Shown here in pieces: positions 1-9,826 of a stretch of DNA of 64,000 nt. Source of the stretch: an uncultured Alistipes sp. (lineage in GTDB: Bacteria > Bacteroidota > Bacteroidia > Bacteroidales > UBA932). The position numbers and the translations under genes were made by a program. Each line of letters starts with the position of its first letter. Position 1 is the first letter of the stretch. Where the stretch lies: the NCBI GenBank assembly GCA_900550465.1, contig URSC01000005.1:62001-126000 (forward strand), read 5' to 3'. A model generated the notes under the pieces. The model did not search any database. It worked only from the letters and a program-made list of their open reading frames with translations, and was not told where the DNA came from.

Positions 1-1541
1 TTGCGGCGTCTCTTGTAGAAGGGCAGGAAGACGGGCTCGATGCCGGAGGTGGTCTGGGTCATCAGGGATGTGGTTCCGGTCGGGGCAATGGTAAGCATGG
101 ATATGTTGCGGCGGCCGTAGCGGACCATATTGTCGTAGAGCTCCTCGTCCTCCTTGCGGATGCGGGCGATCATCGGGTTGTTCTCCTCGCGCTTGGCGTC
201 GAAGATGGGGAAGGCACCCCTCTCCTTGGCCATGTTGACCGAGGATGCGTAGGCTGCGAGGGCCAGGGTCTTCTGCACCTTGACGGCGAAATCGATGGAG
301 GCGTCCGAGCCGTAGGTCAGGCCGAGGGCAGCGAGCATGTCGCCCTCTCCGGTGATGCCGAGGCCGGTACGGCGTCCTCCGAGGGACTTCTCGCGTATCT
401 TGATCCAAAGCTCGTATTCAGTGCGTTTAACATCATCGTCCTCAGGATCTTGTTTTATCTTATCCAAGATGGCCTCTATCTTCTCCATTTCCAGGTCGAT
501 AAGGTCGTCCATCAGTCTCATGGCCTTGGTTACATGCTGCTTGAACAGCTCAAAGTCAAACTCTGCCTGAGGTGTGAATGGATTATTGACGTAGGAATAG
601 AGGTTTACGGCAATCAATCTGCAGGAATCGTACGGGCAGAGGGGAATCTCGCCGCAGGGGTTGGTGCTGATGGTCTTGTAGCCGAGGTCGGCGTAGCAGT
701 CGGGAATGGACTCGCGGATGACGGTGTCCCAGAAGAGGACTCCGGGCTCGGCGGACTGCCATGCGTTGTGGATGATCTTCTTCCACAGGGCGGAGGCGTC
801 GATCTCCTTGGAGAACTTGGGGTGGTCGGAGTCGATGGGGTACTTCTGGACGTAGGGCTTGCCGCTCAGGGCGCAGCGCATGAACTCGTCGTCTATCCTT
901 ACGGAGACGTTGGCTCCGGTCACCTTGCCTTTCTCGAGCTTGGCGTCGATGAAGTTCTCCGCATCGGGATGCTTGATGGAGATGGTCAGCATCAGGGCTC
1001 CGCGGCGTCCGTCCTGGGCTACCTCACGGGTGGAGTTGGAATAGCGTTCCATGAAGGGCACCACGCCGGTGGAGGTGAGGGCGCTGTTGAGCACCGGGCT
1101 GCCGGTGGGGCGGATATGGGAGAGGTCATGGCCTACTCCGCCGCGGCGCTTCATCAGCTGCACCTGCTCCTCGTCTATCTTCATGATGCCGCCGTAGGAG
1201 TCGGCCTCATGCTTGTTGCCGATGACGAAGCAGTTGGACAGGGAGGCTATCTGGTAGTTGTTGCCGATGCCCGCCATCGGGCCTCCCTGAGGGATGATGT
1301 ACTTGAAATCCCGGAGCAGCTCGTGAATCTCTGCTGCCGTCATAGGGTTGGGGTACTGCTGCTCGATCCTGGCAAACTCGTTCGCCAGGCGCCAGTGCAT
1401 CTGGTCCGGAGAGGTCTCGTACAGGTTGCCGAAGGAGTCCTTCATGGCGTACTTGTTGATCCAGACCGAGGCAGCGAGCTCATCGCCGCGGAAATACTCT
1501 CTGCTTTCCCGCAGTGCTTCGTCGTAAGTCTTGTTATCCAT
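1..1541 (-). CDS. nrdJ: Adenosylcobalamin-dependent (class II) ribonucleotide reductase, 3' end outside window
   Basis: Reduces ribonucleotides to deoxyribonucleotides using a radical made from coenzyme B12. About 513 N-terminal residues are visible, reading inward from an ATG at 1539-1541; the rest lies beyond the left edge. Visible motifs are SNCFVIG (Cys104, expected redox cysteine) and STNPCGEIPL (Asn294, Cys296, Glu298), the N-x-C-x-E active-site signature with the class II form NPCGE. Further on, residues TGLGITGEGDMLAALGL fit the same family. Nothing suggests a class I beta-subunit partner nearby. The next gene on this strand, sufD, ends about 100 bp upstream of the start. I see no convincing TAnnTTTG element in that gap. 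Family assignment is strong; the class II call rests on motif form and is well supported. Confidence 0.9.
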   Translation of the reverse strand, partial: MDNKTYDEALRESREYFRGDELAASVWINKYAMKDSFGNLYETSPDQMHWRLANEFARIEQQYPNPMTAAEIHELLRDFKYIIPQGGPMAGIGNNYQIASLSNCFVIGNKHEADSYGGIMKIDEEQVQLMKRRGGVGHDLSHIRPTGSPVLNSALTSTGVVPFMERYSNSTREVAQDGRRGALMLTISIKHPDAENFIDAKLEKGKVTGANVSVRIDDEFMRCALSGKPYVQKYPIDSDHPKFSKEIDASALWKKIIHNAWQSAEPGVLFWDTVIRESIPDCYADLGYKTISTNPCGEIPLCPYDSCRLIAVNLYSYVNNPFTPQAEFDFELFKQHVTKAMRLMDDLIDLEMEKIEAILDKIKQDPEDDDVKRTEYELWIKIREKSLGGRRTGLGITGEGDMLAALGLTYGSDASIDFAVKVQKTLALAAYASSVNMAKERGAFPIFDAKREENNPMIARIRKEDEELYDNMVRYGRRNISMLTIAPTGTTSLMTQTTSGIEPVFLPFYKRRR

Positions 1542-1638
1542 GCTGTTACGTATTAGTTTTCTAACGGAAATGGTCTGCAAGTTAGGACTAATTACGTCAG
1601 CGGCAAAGCGGGAATGGGTGAAGTTATCAACGGAGTTT

Positions 1639-2646
1639 TTAACAACAGTTGCGGCAGCAGCTCTTGCAGTCTGTGAATTCGCCTCTTAGCCTCCTCTCGG
1701 TCAGGGAGGCCATCCGCTCTTTCAGCTCCGGGGAGCTGATCTTGTCCAGGACGGCGTAGGCAAATGCCAGCTGCTGAAGGACCCGGGCCTCTTTCAAGGG
1801 TATGCCGCGGGAGCGCATGTAGAAGAGCTCGTCCTCGTTGAGGCGTCCGTTTGTGGCTCCGTGCGAGCATTTTACGTCATCGGCGTAAATCTCCAGCTGG
1901 GGCTGGGCAAATGCGCGGGCATCGCGGCTGAGCAGGAGGTTGTGGCATTCCTGGTAGGCTTCGGTCTTCTGGGCGTCGGGGAAGACGTGGATCAGGCCGG
2001 AGAAATATGCGGAGGCGCTGTCATCGAGGATGCCCTTGAACAATTCCCGGCTGTGGCACTCGGGGACGCGGTGCCGGACCTTGAGGGTGTTGGTCACCTT
2101 CTGGGTGCCGTCCACCAGGTAGAGGCCGCTGATGTCGCAGGAGGCGTGGGGGGCGTCGAGGCTGACGGTGATGTCATTGTCGATCACTCCGCCGTGGAGG
2201 GTGAGGATGACGGCCTTGAGGGATGCGCCCTCGCCTATGTGGATGTCGAACCGGGTGTTGTGCGTGGCCCGGTTGTGCTCGTTCTGCATGATGACGATGT
2301 CGGCAGAGGCCCCGGCCTCCAGGGTGATGCTGACATTGCCCTCGGTGTGGAAGGGATTCTCTGCAAATGTGTGGGAGCAGAGGATGAGCCGGGCGCTGCT
2401 GCCCTCCTCGAAGTGGAAGGACGCCCGGGTGCTGATGTCCTCCGGATGTTTTTCCGTGCGGATGCTGATGACCTGTAGGGCCTCCCCGTATATTTTTCCT
2501 CTCTCGAAGCGGATGTCCAGCGGACGGCCCGTGCCCTGAACTCCGCCGTCGATCATGAAGACCTGGCGGCTGCCCGGAAGGGGAACCTTGCAGCGGAAGC
2601 CTCCCTCGATATTGTGCTCGGGAGCGTAGATGTAGTTCTCTGTCAT
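1639..2646 (-). CDS. sufD: Fe-S cluster assembly protein SufD, short form with Cys-rich tail
   Basis: Component of the SufBCD scaffold that builds Fe-S clusters in the cytoplasm. The 335 residues match the SufB/SufD beta-helix core (for example HNTRFDIHIGEGASLKAVIL and the C-terminal region CSHGATNGRLNEDELFYMRSRGI). E. coli SufD is about 420 residues, so the N-terminal region looks absent; the start lies only 15 bp after the sufC stop, so this is not a mis-called start. The protein ends in TDCKSCCRNCC, five cysteines in the last nine residues, which I do not recognise from SufD. It is translated after sufC in the same operon, whereas sufB lies about 2 kb upstream behind other genes. Confidence 0.9.
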   Translation of the reverse strand: MTENYIYAPEHNIEGGFRCKVPLPGSRQVFMIDGGVQGTGRPLDIRFERGKIYGEALQVISIRTEKHPEDISTRASFHFEEGSSARLILCSHTFAENPFHTEGNVSITLEAGASADIVIMQNEHNRATHNTRFDIHIGEGASLKAVILTLHGGVIDNDITVSLDAPHASCDISGLYLVDGTQKVTNTLKVRHRVPECHSRELFKGILDDSASAYFSGLIHVFPDAQKTEAYQECHNLLLSRDARAFAQPQLEIYADDVKCSHGATNGRLNEDELFYMRSRGIPLKEARVLQQLAFAYAVLDKISSPELKERMASLTERRLRGEFTDCKSCCRNCC

Positions 2647-2661
2647 TGTCCTGCCTCCCCG

Positions 2662-3423
<762 letters not shown>

Positions 3424-3447
3424 AGTCTTTCTGTTTTGTGCGGAGTG

Positions 3448-3455
3448 CAAAAATA
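3448..3455 (-). promoter_or_regulatory. -7 promoter element of sufCD
   Basis: TATTTTTG on the minus strand fits the Bacteroidota -7 consensus TAnnTTTG. It lies 25 bp upstream of the sufC ATG at 3423. No clear -33 TTTG is seen. Its position decides the sufC start. Confidence 0.6.
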
Positions 3456-3474
3456 CAATATTTTCCGGATGTTG

Positions 3475-4104
3475 CTATGCCTTTTCACGGTAAAGGCGCC
3501 ACCAGTTGATGATGGAGGCCGCACCGTTTATCAGGTAGAGGGCGCAGACTATCGGCATGAATACGTGCCCGACGGATATGTGCAGGATGATCTGGGTGAT
3601 GTTCACTGCCAGCCATGCCACCCAGCAGTCCCATTTCTTGAGGGCCGAGAGAAACTGGGCAACGAGGATGAGGGCGGTCACGCAGGCGTCCAGGTAGGGC
3701 ACGGGATCGTGTGTGAGGGTCTCGAGGAGCCAGCCCCAGAGCCAGCCGAGTGCGAATATTGCCGCCACGGACACCGCCCTCTGCGGCCAGGACAGCATGG
3801 AGACCTTCAGGGACCTGCCGTCTTTTTCACTGACCTCCTCCGGCTTCGGATGGGTCCAGCGGTAGTGTCCGAGGATGTTGATGCCCAAGGATATGGGCTG
3901 CAGCAGCATGTTGGCCCACAGGGCTTTGTTCCAGAACATGAGGAAGAGCAGGGCGGAGTACACGTATCCCACCCAGAAGTTGTACTTACTGTTGCGTCCT
4001 GCTAAGAATACGCAGGTCAGTCCCGCTATCGACGTGATGAGGTCGATCAGCAGCACCGGAGTGTCTCCGTTGAAAGTGAAAAGGGTATAGTTCAGCCAGT
4101 CCAT
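3475..4104 (-). CDS. pnuC: PnuC-family vitamin-precursor transporter
   Basis: A 209-residue integral membrane protein with about six to seven hydrophobic segments. It resembles the PnuC/PnuT family, which takes up nicotinamide riboside or thiamine by facilitated diffusion; the family-like stretch is LLQPISLGINILGHYRW (about residues 89-105). The sequence does not tell me the substrate. No TPP or NAD-type riboswitch is visible in the short leader. A -7 element at 4125-4132 and a terminator of the gene upstream (4133-4172) make it a single-gene unit. It ends 19 bp before the sufC promoter element. Family call is good; the symbol is by family only. Confidence 0.75.
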   Translation of the reverse strand: MDWLNYTLFTFNGDTPVLLIDLITSIAGLTCVFLAGRNSKYNFWVGYVYSALLFLMFWNKALWANMLLQPISLGINILGHYRWTHPKPEEVSEKDGRSLKVSMLSWPQRAVSVAAIFALGWLWGWLLETLTHDPVPYLDACVTALILVAQFLSALKKWDCWVAWLAVNITQIILHISVGHVFMPIVCALYLINGAASIINWWRLYREKA

Positions 4105-4124
4105 GGACGTTATTGTTTGGGCCG

Positions 4125-4132
4125 CAAAAATA
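4125..4132 (-). promoter_or_regulatory. -7 promoter element of pnuC
   Basis: TATTTTTG on the minus strand, 20 bp before the pnuC ATG at 4104 and directly after the T-run of the hsp20 terminator. It fits TAnnTTTG. Confidence 0.55.
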
Positions 4133-4172
4133 CAAAAAAAGCCGCGCTCCGATGCTGGTCGAAGTGCGGCTT
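4133..4172 (-). terminator. Rho-independent terminator of hsp20
   Basis: On the minus strand a 10-bp stem with one mismatch (4163-4172 with 4139-4148; AGTGCGGCTT pairing with AAGCCGCGCT) is followed by a run of T residues. It begins 37 bp after the hsp20 stop. Confidence 0.75.
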
Positions 4173-4209
4173 CTGGGTTTGTTGCAGCCTTGGACTGAAG
4201 GGCCGTCGG

Positions 4210-4665
4210 CTATTTGATATCAATGAATCTTTCCTTGGGTGTGACAGGGACCTCGGTCATCTTGGGCAGGGTGATGTTCAGCACACCGTGCTCCATGCTG
4301 GCACTGATCTCTTCCTTCTTGATGTCGTCGGGGAGAAGCAGAGCCTGTTCGAAGTGAGAGTAGGAGAATTCCCTTCTGAGGTATTTCTCGTCCTTCTTCT
4401 CTTCTTTGTGCTCGTCCTTGTGCTCGAGGGTGACTACCAGTTCATTCTCTTCGTTGATGCGGATCTTGAAGTCGTCCTTGGACATGCCGGGGGCGGCTAT
4501 CTCGACTGTGTACTCCTTGTCATTCTCCTTGACGTTGATGGCAGGGGACGAAGTCCTCATCATGTTTCCGAAATGTCTGAAGTCATCATCGAAAAAGTCA
4601 TTGAAAAAAGCGGGCAGCCAATTCTGCTGTGTTCTTCTGCTGGGTACCATAATGTTATCCTCCAT
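4210..4665 (-). CDS. Hsp20/alpha-crystallin small heat-shock protein
   Basis: ATP-independent holdase chaperone that keeps unfolding proteins soluble. 151 residues. The alpha-crystallin domain runs from about residue 42 to 140 (SPAINVKENDKEYTVEIAAPG through HGVLNITLPK), followed by a short tail with VPVTP. The loop HKDEHKEEKKDEK is very charged. A second ATG five codons in (4650) precedes VPSRRTQQNWLP and is an equally good start. I saw no TAnnTTTG element in the 300 bp upstream, so a heat-shock type promoter is possible but not shown. It sits between sufB and pnuC with its own terminator. Confidence 0.9.
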   Translation of the reverse strand: MEDNIMVPSRRTQQNWLPAFFNDFFDDDFRHFGNMMRTSSPAINVKENDKEYTVEIAAPGMSKDDFKIRINEENELVVTLEHKDEHKEEKKDEKYLRREFSYSHFEQALLLPDDIKKEEISASMEHGVLNITLPKMTEVPVTPKERFIDIK

Positions 4666-4991
4666 AATTTTAAATTGTTTCTTAAAATATTTATGAACGT
4701 TTCCGGTCTTTCAGAGGAGGCTGCGGATTCGTTTCTGAATCCTGTCGCCCCGTTCTTCCGGACCTTCCCGGGAGTCTTTCCGGTGCCCCTCACCGGGGTC
4801 TCCGTTCCGCCCTCCCTTTCGGGCGTTCGATAGATGATATCGCAAATTGTGGACCAGGGGGCTTTGGCACGCGGAGGCTTGACGGAATGTCGCATTTTTC
4901 CGCCAAATTGTCGCGAAATCCCTGAAAATCAATAGATTAAGTGACAAATTGGCAGAAAAAGGATGTTTACAACAATGCCGCTTAGAGAGCG
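4666..4991. other. Gene-free stretch upstream of hsp20
   Basis: About 325 bp between the hsp20 start and the repeat array at 4992. Several frames are open but none has a supported start, signal or recognisable protein. It probably holds the hsp20 leader and promoter; I could not place the promoter. Confidence 0.4.
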
Positions 4992-5209
4992 CACCTTCTT
5001 AAGGTGAGGCGGAAATGCGGGAAAATAGCTCACCTTCGGAAGGTGGAAGAAGGCAGTTGGGAGCGAAATCGCGTGTACAGACGCTACAGAGGGCTTCGGG
5101 CGATTGCGCACCTTCTGAAGGTGAGGCAGAAATGCGGAAAAACAGCCCACCTTCGGAAGGTGGGACGAGGCGGCTGGAAACGGAACCGCGGGAAACGGTG
5201 CCGTTGCGG
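4992..5209. repeat. Palindromic repeat array A (left copy) plus half of a type B dyad
   Basis: Four 15-bp palindromes of the form CACCTTCnGAAGGTG (the first is CACCTTCTTAAGGTG) start at 4992, 5031, 5109 and 5148. Spacing is 39, 78 and 39 bp, so the unit is 117 bp. The 63-bp long spacer (5046-5108) is recognisably the reverse complement of the long spacer in the array at 52875-53279, by eye around 70% identical and without gaps. The array ends in GGTGCCGTTGCGG, the right half of the type B dyad found at 26, 53 and 56 kb. It lies between hsp20 and the end of sufB. Most likely non-coding. Confidence 0.85.
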
Positions 5210-5242
5210 TAGATTAGGTGGTGGAGTCGAAGACGAGATGCC

Positions 5243-6679
<1,437 letters not shown>

Positions 6680-6733
6680 AATCAATCCTTGCTTTTTGCA
6701 AAAGTCGGACCGCAAAGATGATGATTTTTTCGC

Positions 6734-6741
6734 TATGTTTG
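6734..6741 (+). promoter_or_regulatory. -7 promoter element of the gene at 6768
   Basis: TATGTTTG fits TAnnTTTG and lies 26 bp before the ATG at 6768. No TTTG is seen at the expected -33 position. Confidence 0.5.
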
Positions 6742-6767
6742 CAGTGTTAACATTAAAATGTCGATAT

Positions 6768-7289
6768 ATGAAGAAAGTTATTGCTGCCTTATCCGTACTG
6801 ATTACTGCCTCTTTCATGGCTGCAGCCCAGTATATACCGCAAGACGCAACCCTATATTACAAGGCCGGCAACGTCTACACCACCGATGGCGACATCAAGC
6901 TGACCAAAGCCAACGCCCTGAACTATTTTTCGTCCCTGGACGACTACGAAAACTATTGGCTTAAAGGCAAGAGACTCTTCACTGCCGGCATTGTGGTCAG
7001 TTCTGTCGGAGCAGGTCTGGCTTTGGGAGGCTATCTTTTCGATGTCATCAACACTTCGTTTTTCTGGGAAAATGACCCGGAGACTCCTCAGATGTATGTC
7101 CCGATAATGACTTTCGCCGGATGGATTTTCGGAGGAGCAATGTTAGTGGCAAGCGTACCTTTGTATTGGGTCGGTACGGTAAAGCTGAAGAAGGCTGCGG
7201 CAGCAGGAGGCCCTGAAGGCCTGGCATTTGAGCCGGAGCTGTCCTTCGTCTCCAAGTCCGGCGGTATCGGTCTTGCCGTCAACTTCTGA
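6768..7289 (+). CDS. Hypothetical membrane protein
   Basis: 173 residues that I do not recognise. There is a signal-like start ([20 protein letters not shown]), then a polar stretch and two glycine-rich hydrophobic segments (about residues 70-95 and 110-135). The end [15 protein letters not shown] resembles a beta-barrel-like tail. The start is chosen because it follows the -7 element at 6734-6741 by 26 bp and opens on the signal sequence; the longer open frame overlaps the sufB promoter region. It is followed after 60 bp by the ThiL-like gene. Probably an envelope protein; no function proposed. Confidence 0.65.
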   Translation: MKKVIAALSVLITASFMAAAQYIPQDATLYYKAGNVYTTDGDIKLTKANALNYFSSLDDYENYWLKGKRLFTAGIVVSSVGAGLALGGYLFDVINTSFFWENDPETPQMYVPIMTFAGWIFGGAMLVASVPLYWVGTVKLKKAAAAGGPEGLAFEPELSFVSKSGGIGLAVNF

Positions 7290-7349
7290 TCCGGTCAGGA
7301 CCCTGCAGCCAAATTTTTGCTAACTTAGCGGACTGACAAATTCTTGAAA

Positions 7350-8354
7350 ATGGCAACGGAAATATCATCAATCGGCAAGCAGGCCCTGATGTCGCGGCTC
7401 TTCGAGGGCAGCGGCTTCGTGAATGGGCGGGGCTGCGCGTTCTCCGGGGACGGGGACTTCGGCACGGTACACAAGGTGTTCATGGAAAAGGTGGATTTCG
7501 ACCTGACGTACAATCCGCTGCGGCATCTCGGGCACAAGCTGGCCCTGAATGTCATCGGGGAGCTGTACGCGGGCATGTATTCTCCTGTGGGCATGGATGT
7601 GGTAGTGGCCCTGTCCAACCGATTCTCGGCCGAGGATGTGCAGGATCTGTGGGAGGGAGTCACCGCAGCGGCGAAGGAGCACGGTGTGAGGCATCTCTCC
7701 CTCGACCTGGTACCGTCCGCGGCGGGCATGGTGGTGAGCATCGCGGCATACGGCTCTGCCGGGAAGGAAGTGGCGCAGAAACGGAAAAAAGCTCAGTCAA
7801 AGGACCTTCTGGTCCTCAGCGGCGACCTCGGAGCGGCCTATATGGGGCTGCACGTGTTAGAGAGGGAAAAAGCTGCATTTGAGGGCACTCCCGGCGGAAC
7901 TGTGCCCAAGCAGCCGGACCTGACGCAGTACAAATACATTGTAGGCGAATACCTCAGCCCTTACATCAAGCCGGGTATTCCGGGACGTTTCTCCGAGGCG
8001 GGAATTATCCCATGCGGAGGATATTTCATCAGCAGGGGCCTCGGGGAAGCGGCCAAGCGCATTGCCGCTGATACGGGCCTCGGAGTCAAGATTTACGTAG
8101 GGAAGATTCCGATTGCCTCCAAGACATTCGAGATGGCGCAGGAACTGAACCTCGACCCCATTACTGCCGCCGTCAACGGTGGGGATGACTACCGTCTTCT
8201 GTATATTGTCCCCCTCGAGTTCCACGAGACCCTCCGCCATGACTTCCAGGACTGGGACATCATCGGCCACCTCGCCCGTCCGGATGTGGGAGAGGTCCTC
8301 GTCACTCCCGAGGGAGCGGAGATAGGCATCCATGCCCAGGGCTATGAACAATAA
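7350..8354 (+). CDS. ThiL-like (AIR synthase fold) protein lacking most catalytic motifs
   Basis: 334 residues aligning end to end with thiamine-monophosphate kinase: VDFDLTYNPLRHLGHK, LSGDLGAAYMGLHVLERE and AVNGGDDYRLLY are clear family stretches. The Mg-ATP residues are largely gone. The family GDD reads GDG (33-35), the TD pair reads HK (41-42), the N-x-SD motif reads NVIGEL, GGDT reads SLDL (117-120), and D-x-SDGL reads FISRGL (226-231). The frame is intact and the rest of the fold looks well kept. It is probably not an active kinase. A one-mismatch -7 element TAACTTAG is at 7321-7328. The fucosidase gene starts 15 bp downstream, suggesting co-transcription. Confidence 0.75.
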   Translation: MATEISSIGKQALMSRLFEGSGFVNGRGCAFSGDGDFGTVHKVFMEKVDFDLTYNPLRHLGHKLALNVIGELYAGMYSPVGMDVVVALSNRFSAEDVQDLWEGVTAAAKEHGVRHLSLDLVPSAAGMVVSIAAYGSAGKEVAQKRKKAQSKDLLVLSGDLGAAYMGLHVLEREKAAFEGTPGGTVPKQPDLTQYKYIVGEYLSPYIKPGIPGRFSEAGIIPCGGYFISRGLGEAAKRIAADTGLGVKIYVGKIPIASKTFEMAQELNLDPITAAVNGGDDYRLLYIVPLEFHETLRHDFQDWDIIGHLARPDVGEVLVTPEGAEIGIHAQGYEQ

Positions 8355-8369
8355 TTTTACTGAAATACA

Positions 8370-9719
8370 ATGAAAAAGCATCTACTGTCCATTGCGGTCC
8401 TGTCCCTGCTGGCAGCTGCCGCAGCCTCTTCTGCCTCGGCGCAGGAGAACTACCAGCCTTCACCCGAGATTGTACAGGCGCAGGAGCAGTTCCGGGAGAA
8501 CCGGTTCGGAATATTCATTCACTGGGGTATTTACTCCATGTACGGTCAGGGCGAGTGGGCTCTGAACTACAACGGTCTGACTCAAGAGGAGTACAGCAAG
8601 ATGGCCGGGGGCTTCTATCCTGCGGACTTCGATGCGGCTGAGTGGGTGAGTGCTGTCAAGGCCGCCGGAGCCAAGTACATCTGCATCACGACCCGGCACC
8701 ACGACGGCTTTTCGATGTTCGACAGCAAATGCACTGACTATGACATCGTGGACGCGACTCCGTTCAAGCGCGATATCATCGCCGAACTGGCCGAGGAGTG
8801 CGAGCGTCAGGGAATAGCCCTGCATTTCTATTATTCGCTTATCGACTGGGGACGCAATGACGCACCGCGCGGACGTACCGGGCAGGAGACGGGCCGTCCC
8901 GAGGCCACTGACCCCGACACCTATTTCGACTTCATGAAATGCCAGCTGACAGAGCTGCTGACCCGCTACGGCAATGTGGGCTGCATCTGGTTTGACGGCA
9001 ACTGGGACCACGAGGACGGCGAGCAGCCCTACGACTTCCGCTATGACGAGCTGTATCCGCTGATTCATGGACTGCAGCCCTCCTGCCTGATCGGCAACAA
9101 CCACCATATCACGCCTTATCCCGGAGAGGACATCCAGATATTCGAGCGGGACATCCCCGGGGAGAATACCGCCGGCTGGCATAGCGGCGGAGTCAGCACG
9201 ACGCTTCCGTTGGAGACCTGCCAGACCATGAACGGCTCCTGGGGCTACCGGATGACCGACCAGAACTACAAGAGCACGGATGAGCTTATCCGCTATTTAG
9301 TCTCAACAGCCGGACGTGACGCCAACCTGCTGCTCAACGTGGGACCTCAGCCGAACGGCAACATCCCCGCAGCGGCTCTCGAGCGTCTGGCTGCGATGGG
9401 CGAGTGGCTTGCTGTCAACGGCGAGACCATCTACGGCACCCGCAGCATCCTCGTGAAACCCCAGCCCTGGGGCGTGACCACCCATAAGGACGACCGGATG
9501 TGGCTGCACGTCTTCCCCGCCGACGCCTTCAAGGCCGCCTCGGACGGACAGATCTACGTGCCCTACAAGGCCGGACGCAAGGTGGCCTCAGTCACTCCTT
9601 TCGGCTCGCCTGACGTGAAGCTCGGCTTCAAGCAGTACAAGGAAGGTCTCTTTGTGACCCTGCCCTCCGACATGCCTGCCGACGTACCGGACTATATCGT
9701 AGAGGTTACTTTCAAATAG
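8370..9719 (+). CDS. Alpha-L-fucosidase, GH29, secreted
   Basis: Retaining exo-glycosidase that releases L-fucose from host or dietary glycans, probably in the periplasm. 449 residues. The signal peptide ends near ASA-Q (residues 22-25). The catalytic barrel runs from about residue 35 to 350, with RFGIFIHWG, TTRHHDGFSMFDSK, the nucleophile region CIWFDGNWD (Asp209 by family comparison) and PLETCQTMNGSWGY, where Glu282 is the likely acid/base. LLLNVGPQPNG is the usual end of the GH29 barrel, and a small C-terminal domain follows. It sits 15 bp after the ThiL-like gene. A hairpin-rich element at 9752-9818 follows and may end transcription. Confidence 0.92.
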   Translation: MKKHLLSIAVLSLLAAAAASSASAQENYQPSPEIVQAQEQFRENRFGIFIHWGIYSMYGQGEWALNYNGLTQEEYSKMAGGFYPADFDAAEWVSAVKAAGAKYICITTRHHDGFSMFDSKCTDYDIVDATPFKRDIIAELAEECERQGIALHFYYSLIDWGRNDAPRGRTGQETGRPEATDPDTYFDFMKCQLTELLTRYGNVGCIWFDGNWDHEDGEQPYDFRYDELYPLIHGLQPSCLIGNNHHITPYPGEDIQIFERDIPGENTAGWHSGGVSTTLPLETCQTMNGSWGYRMTDQNYKSTDELIRYLVSTAGRDANLLLNVGPQPNGNIPAAALERLAAMGEWLAVNGETIYGTRSILVKPQPWGVTTHKDDRMWLHVFPADAFKAASDGQIYVPYKAGRKVASVTPFGSPDVKLGFKQYKEGLFVTLPSDMPADVPDYIVEVTFK

Positions 9720-9751
9720 TTTACAGGAGCATTGTCTGCGGAAACAGTCAT

Positions 9752-9818
9752 ACCTACGGAAGGTCCTCCCCACTTTGTGGGTCCCCTCCCTTTTCGGGAG
9801 CCAATGCCTTCCGTAGGT
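9752..9818. terminator. Three-arm hairpin between convergent genes
   Basis: A perfect 12-bp inverted repeat (ACCTACGGAAGG at 9752-9763 and its complement at 9807-9818) encloses two further hairpins: CCCAC-ttt-GTGGG (about 9769-9781) and CTCCC-ttttc-GGGAG (about 9786-9800). Together they can fold as a cloverleaf of one closing stem and two arms. It is centred between the convergent fucosidase and OMP genes, so a bidirectional terminator is the plainest reading, though neither side has a long T-run. Confidence 0.6.
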
Positions 9819-9826
9819 TCTACTGC

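Noticed and set aside
450..1556. Long open frame on the plus strand opposite nrdJ
   Set aside because: It is antisense to a clear ribonucleotide reductase and encodes a low-complexity Gly/Val/Leu-rich product, typical of GC-rich shadow frames.
6680..6817. N-terminal extension of SufB
   Set aside because: Runs through the divergent promoter region and has no SufB similarity.
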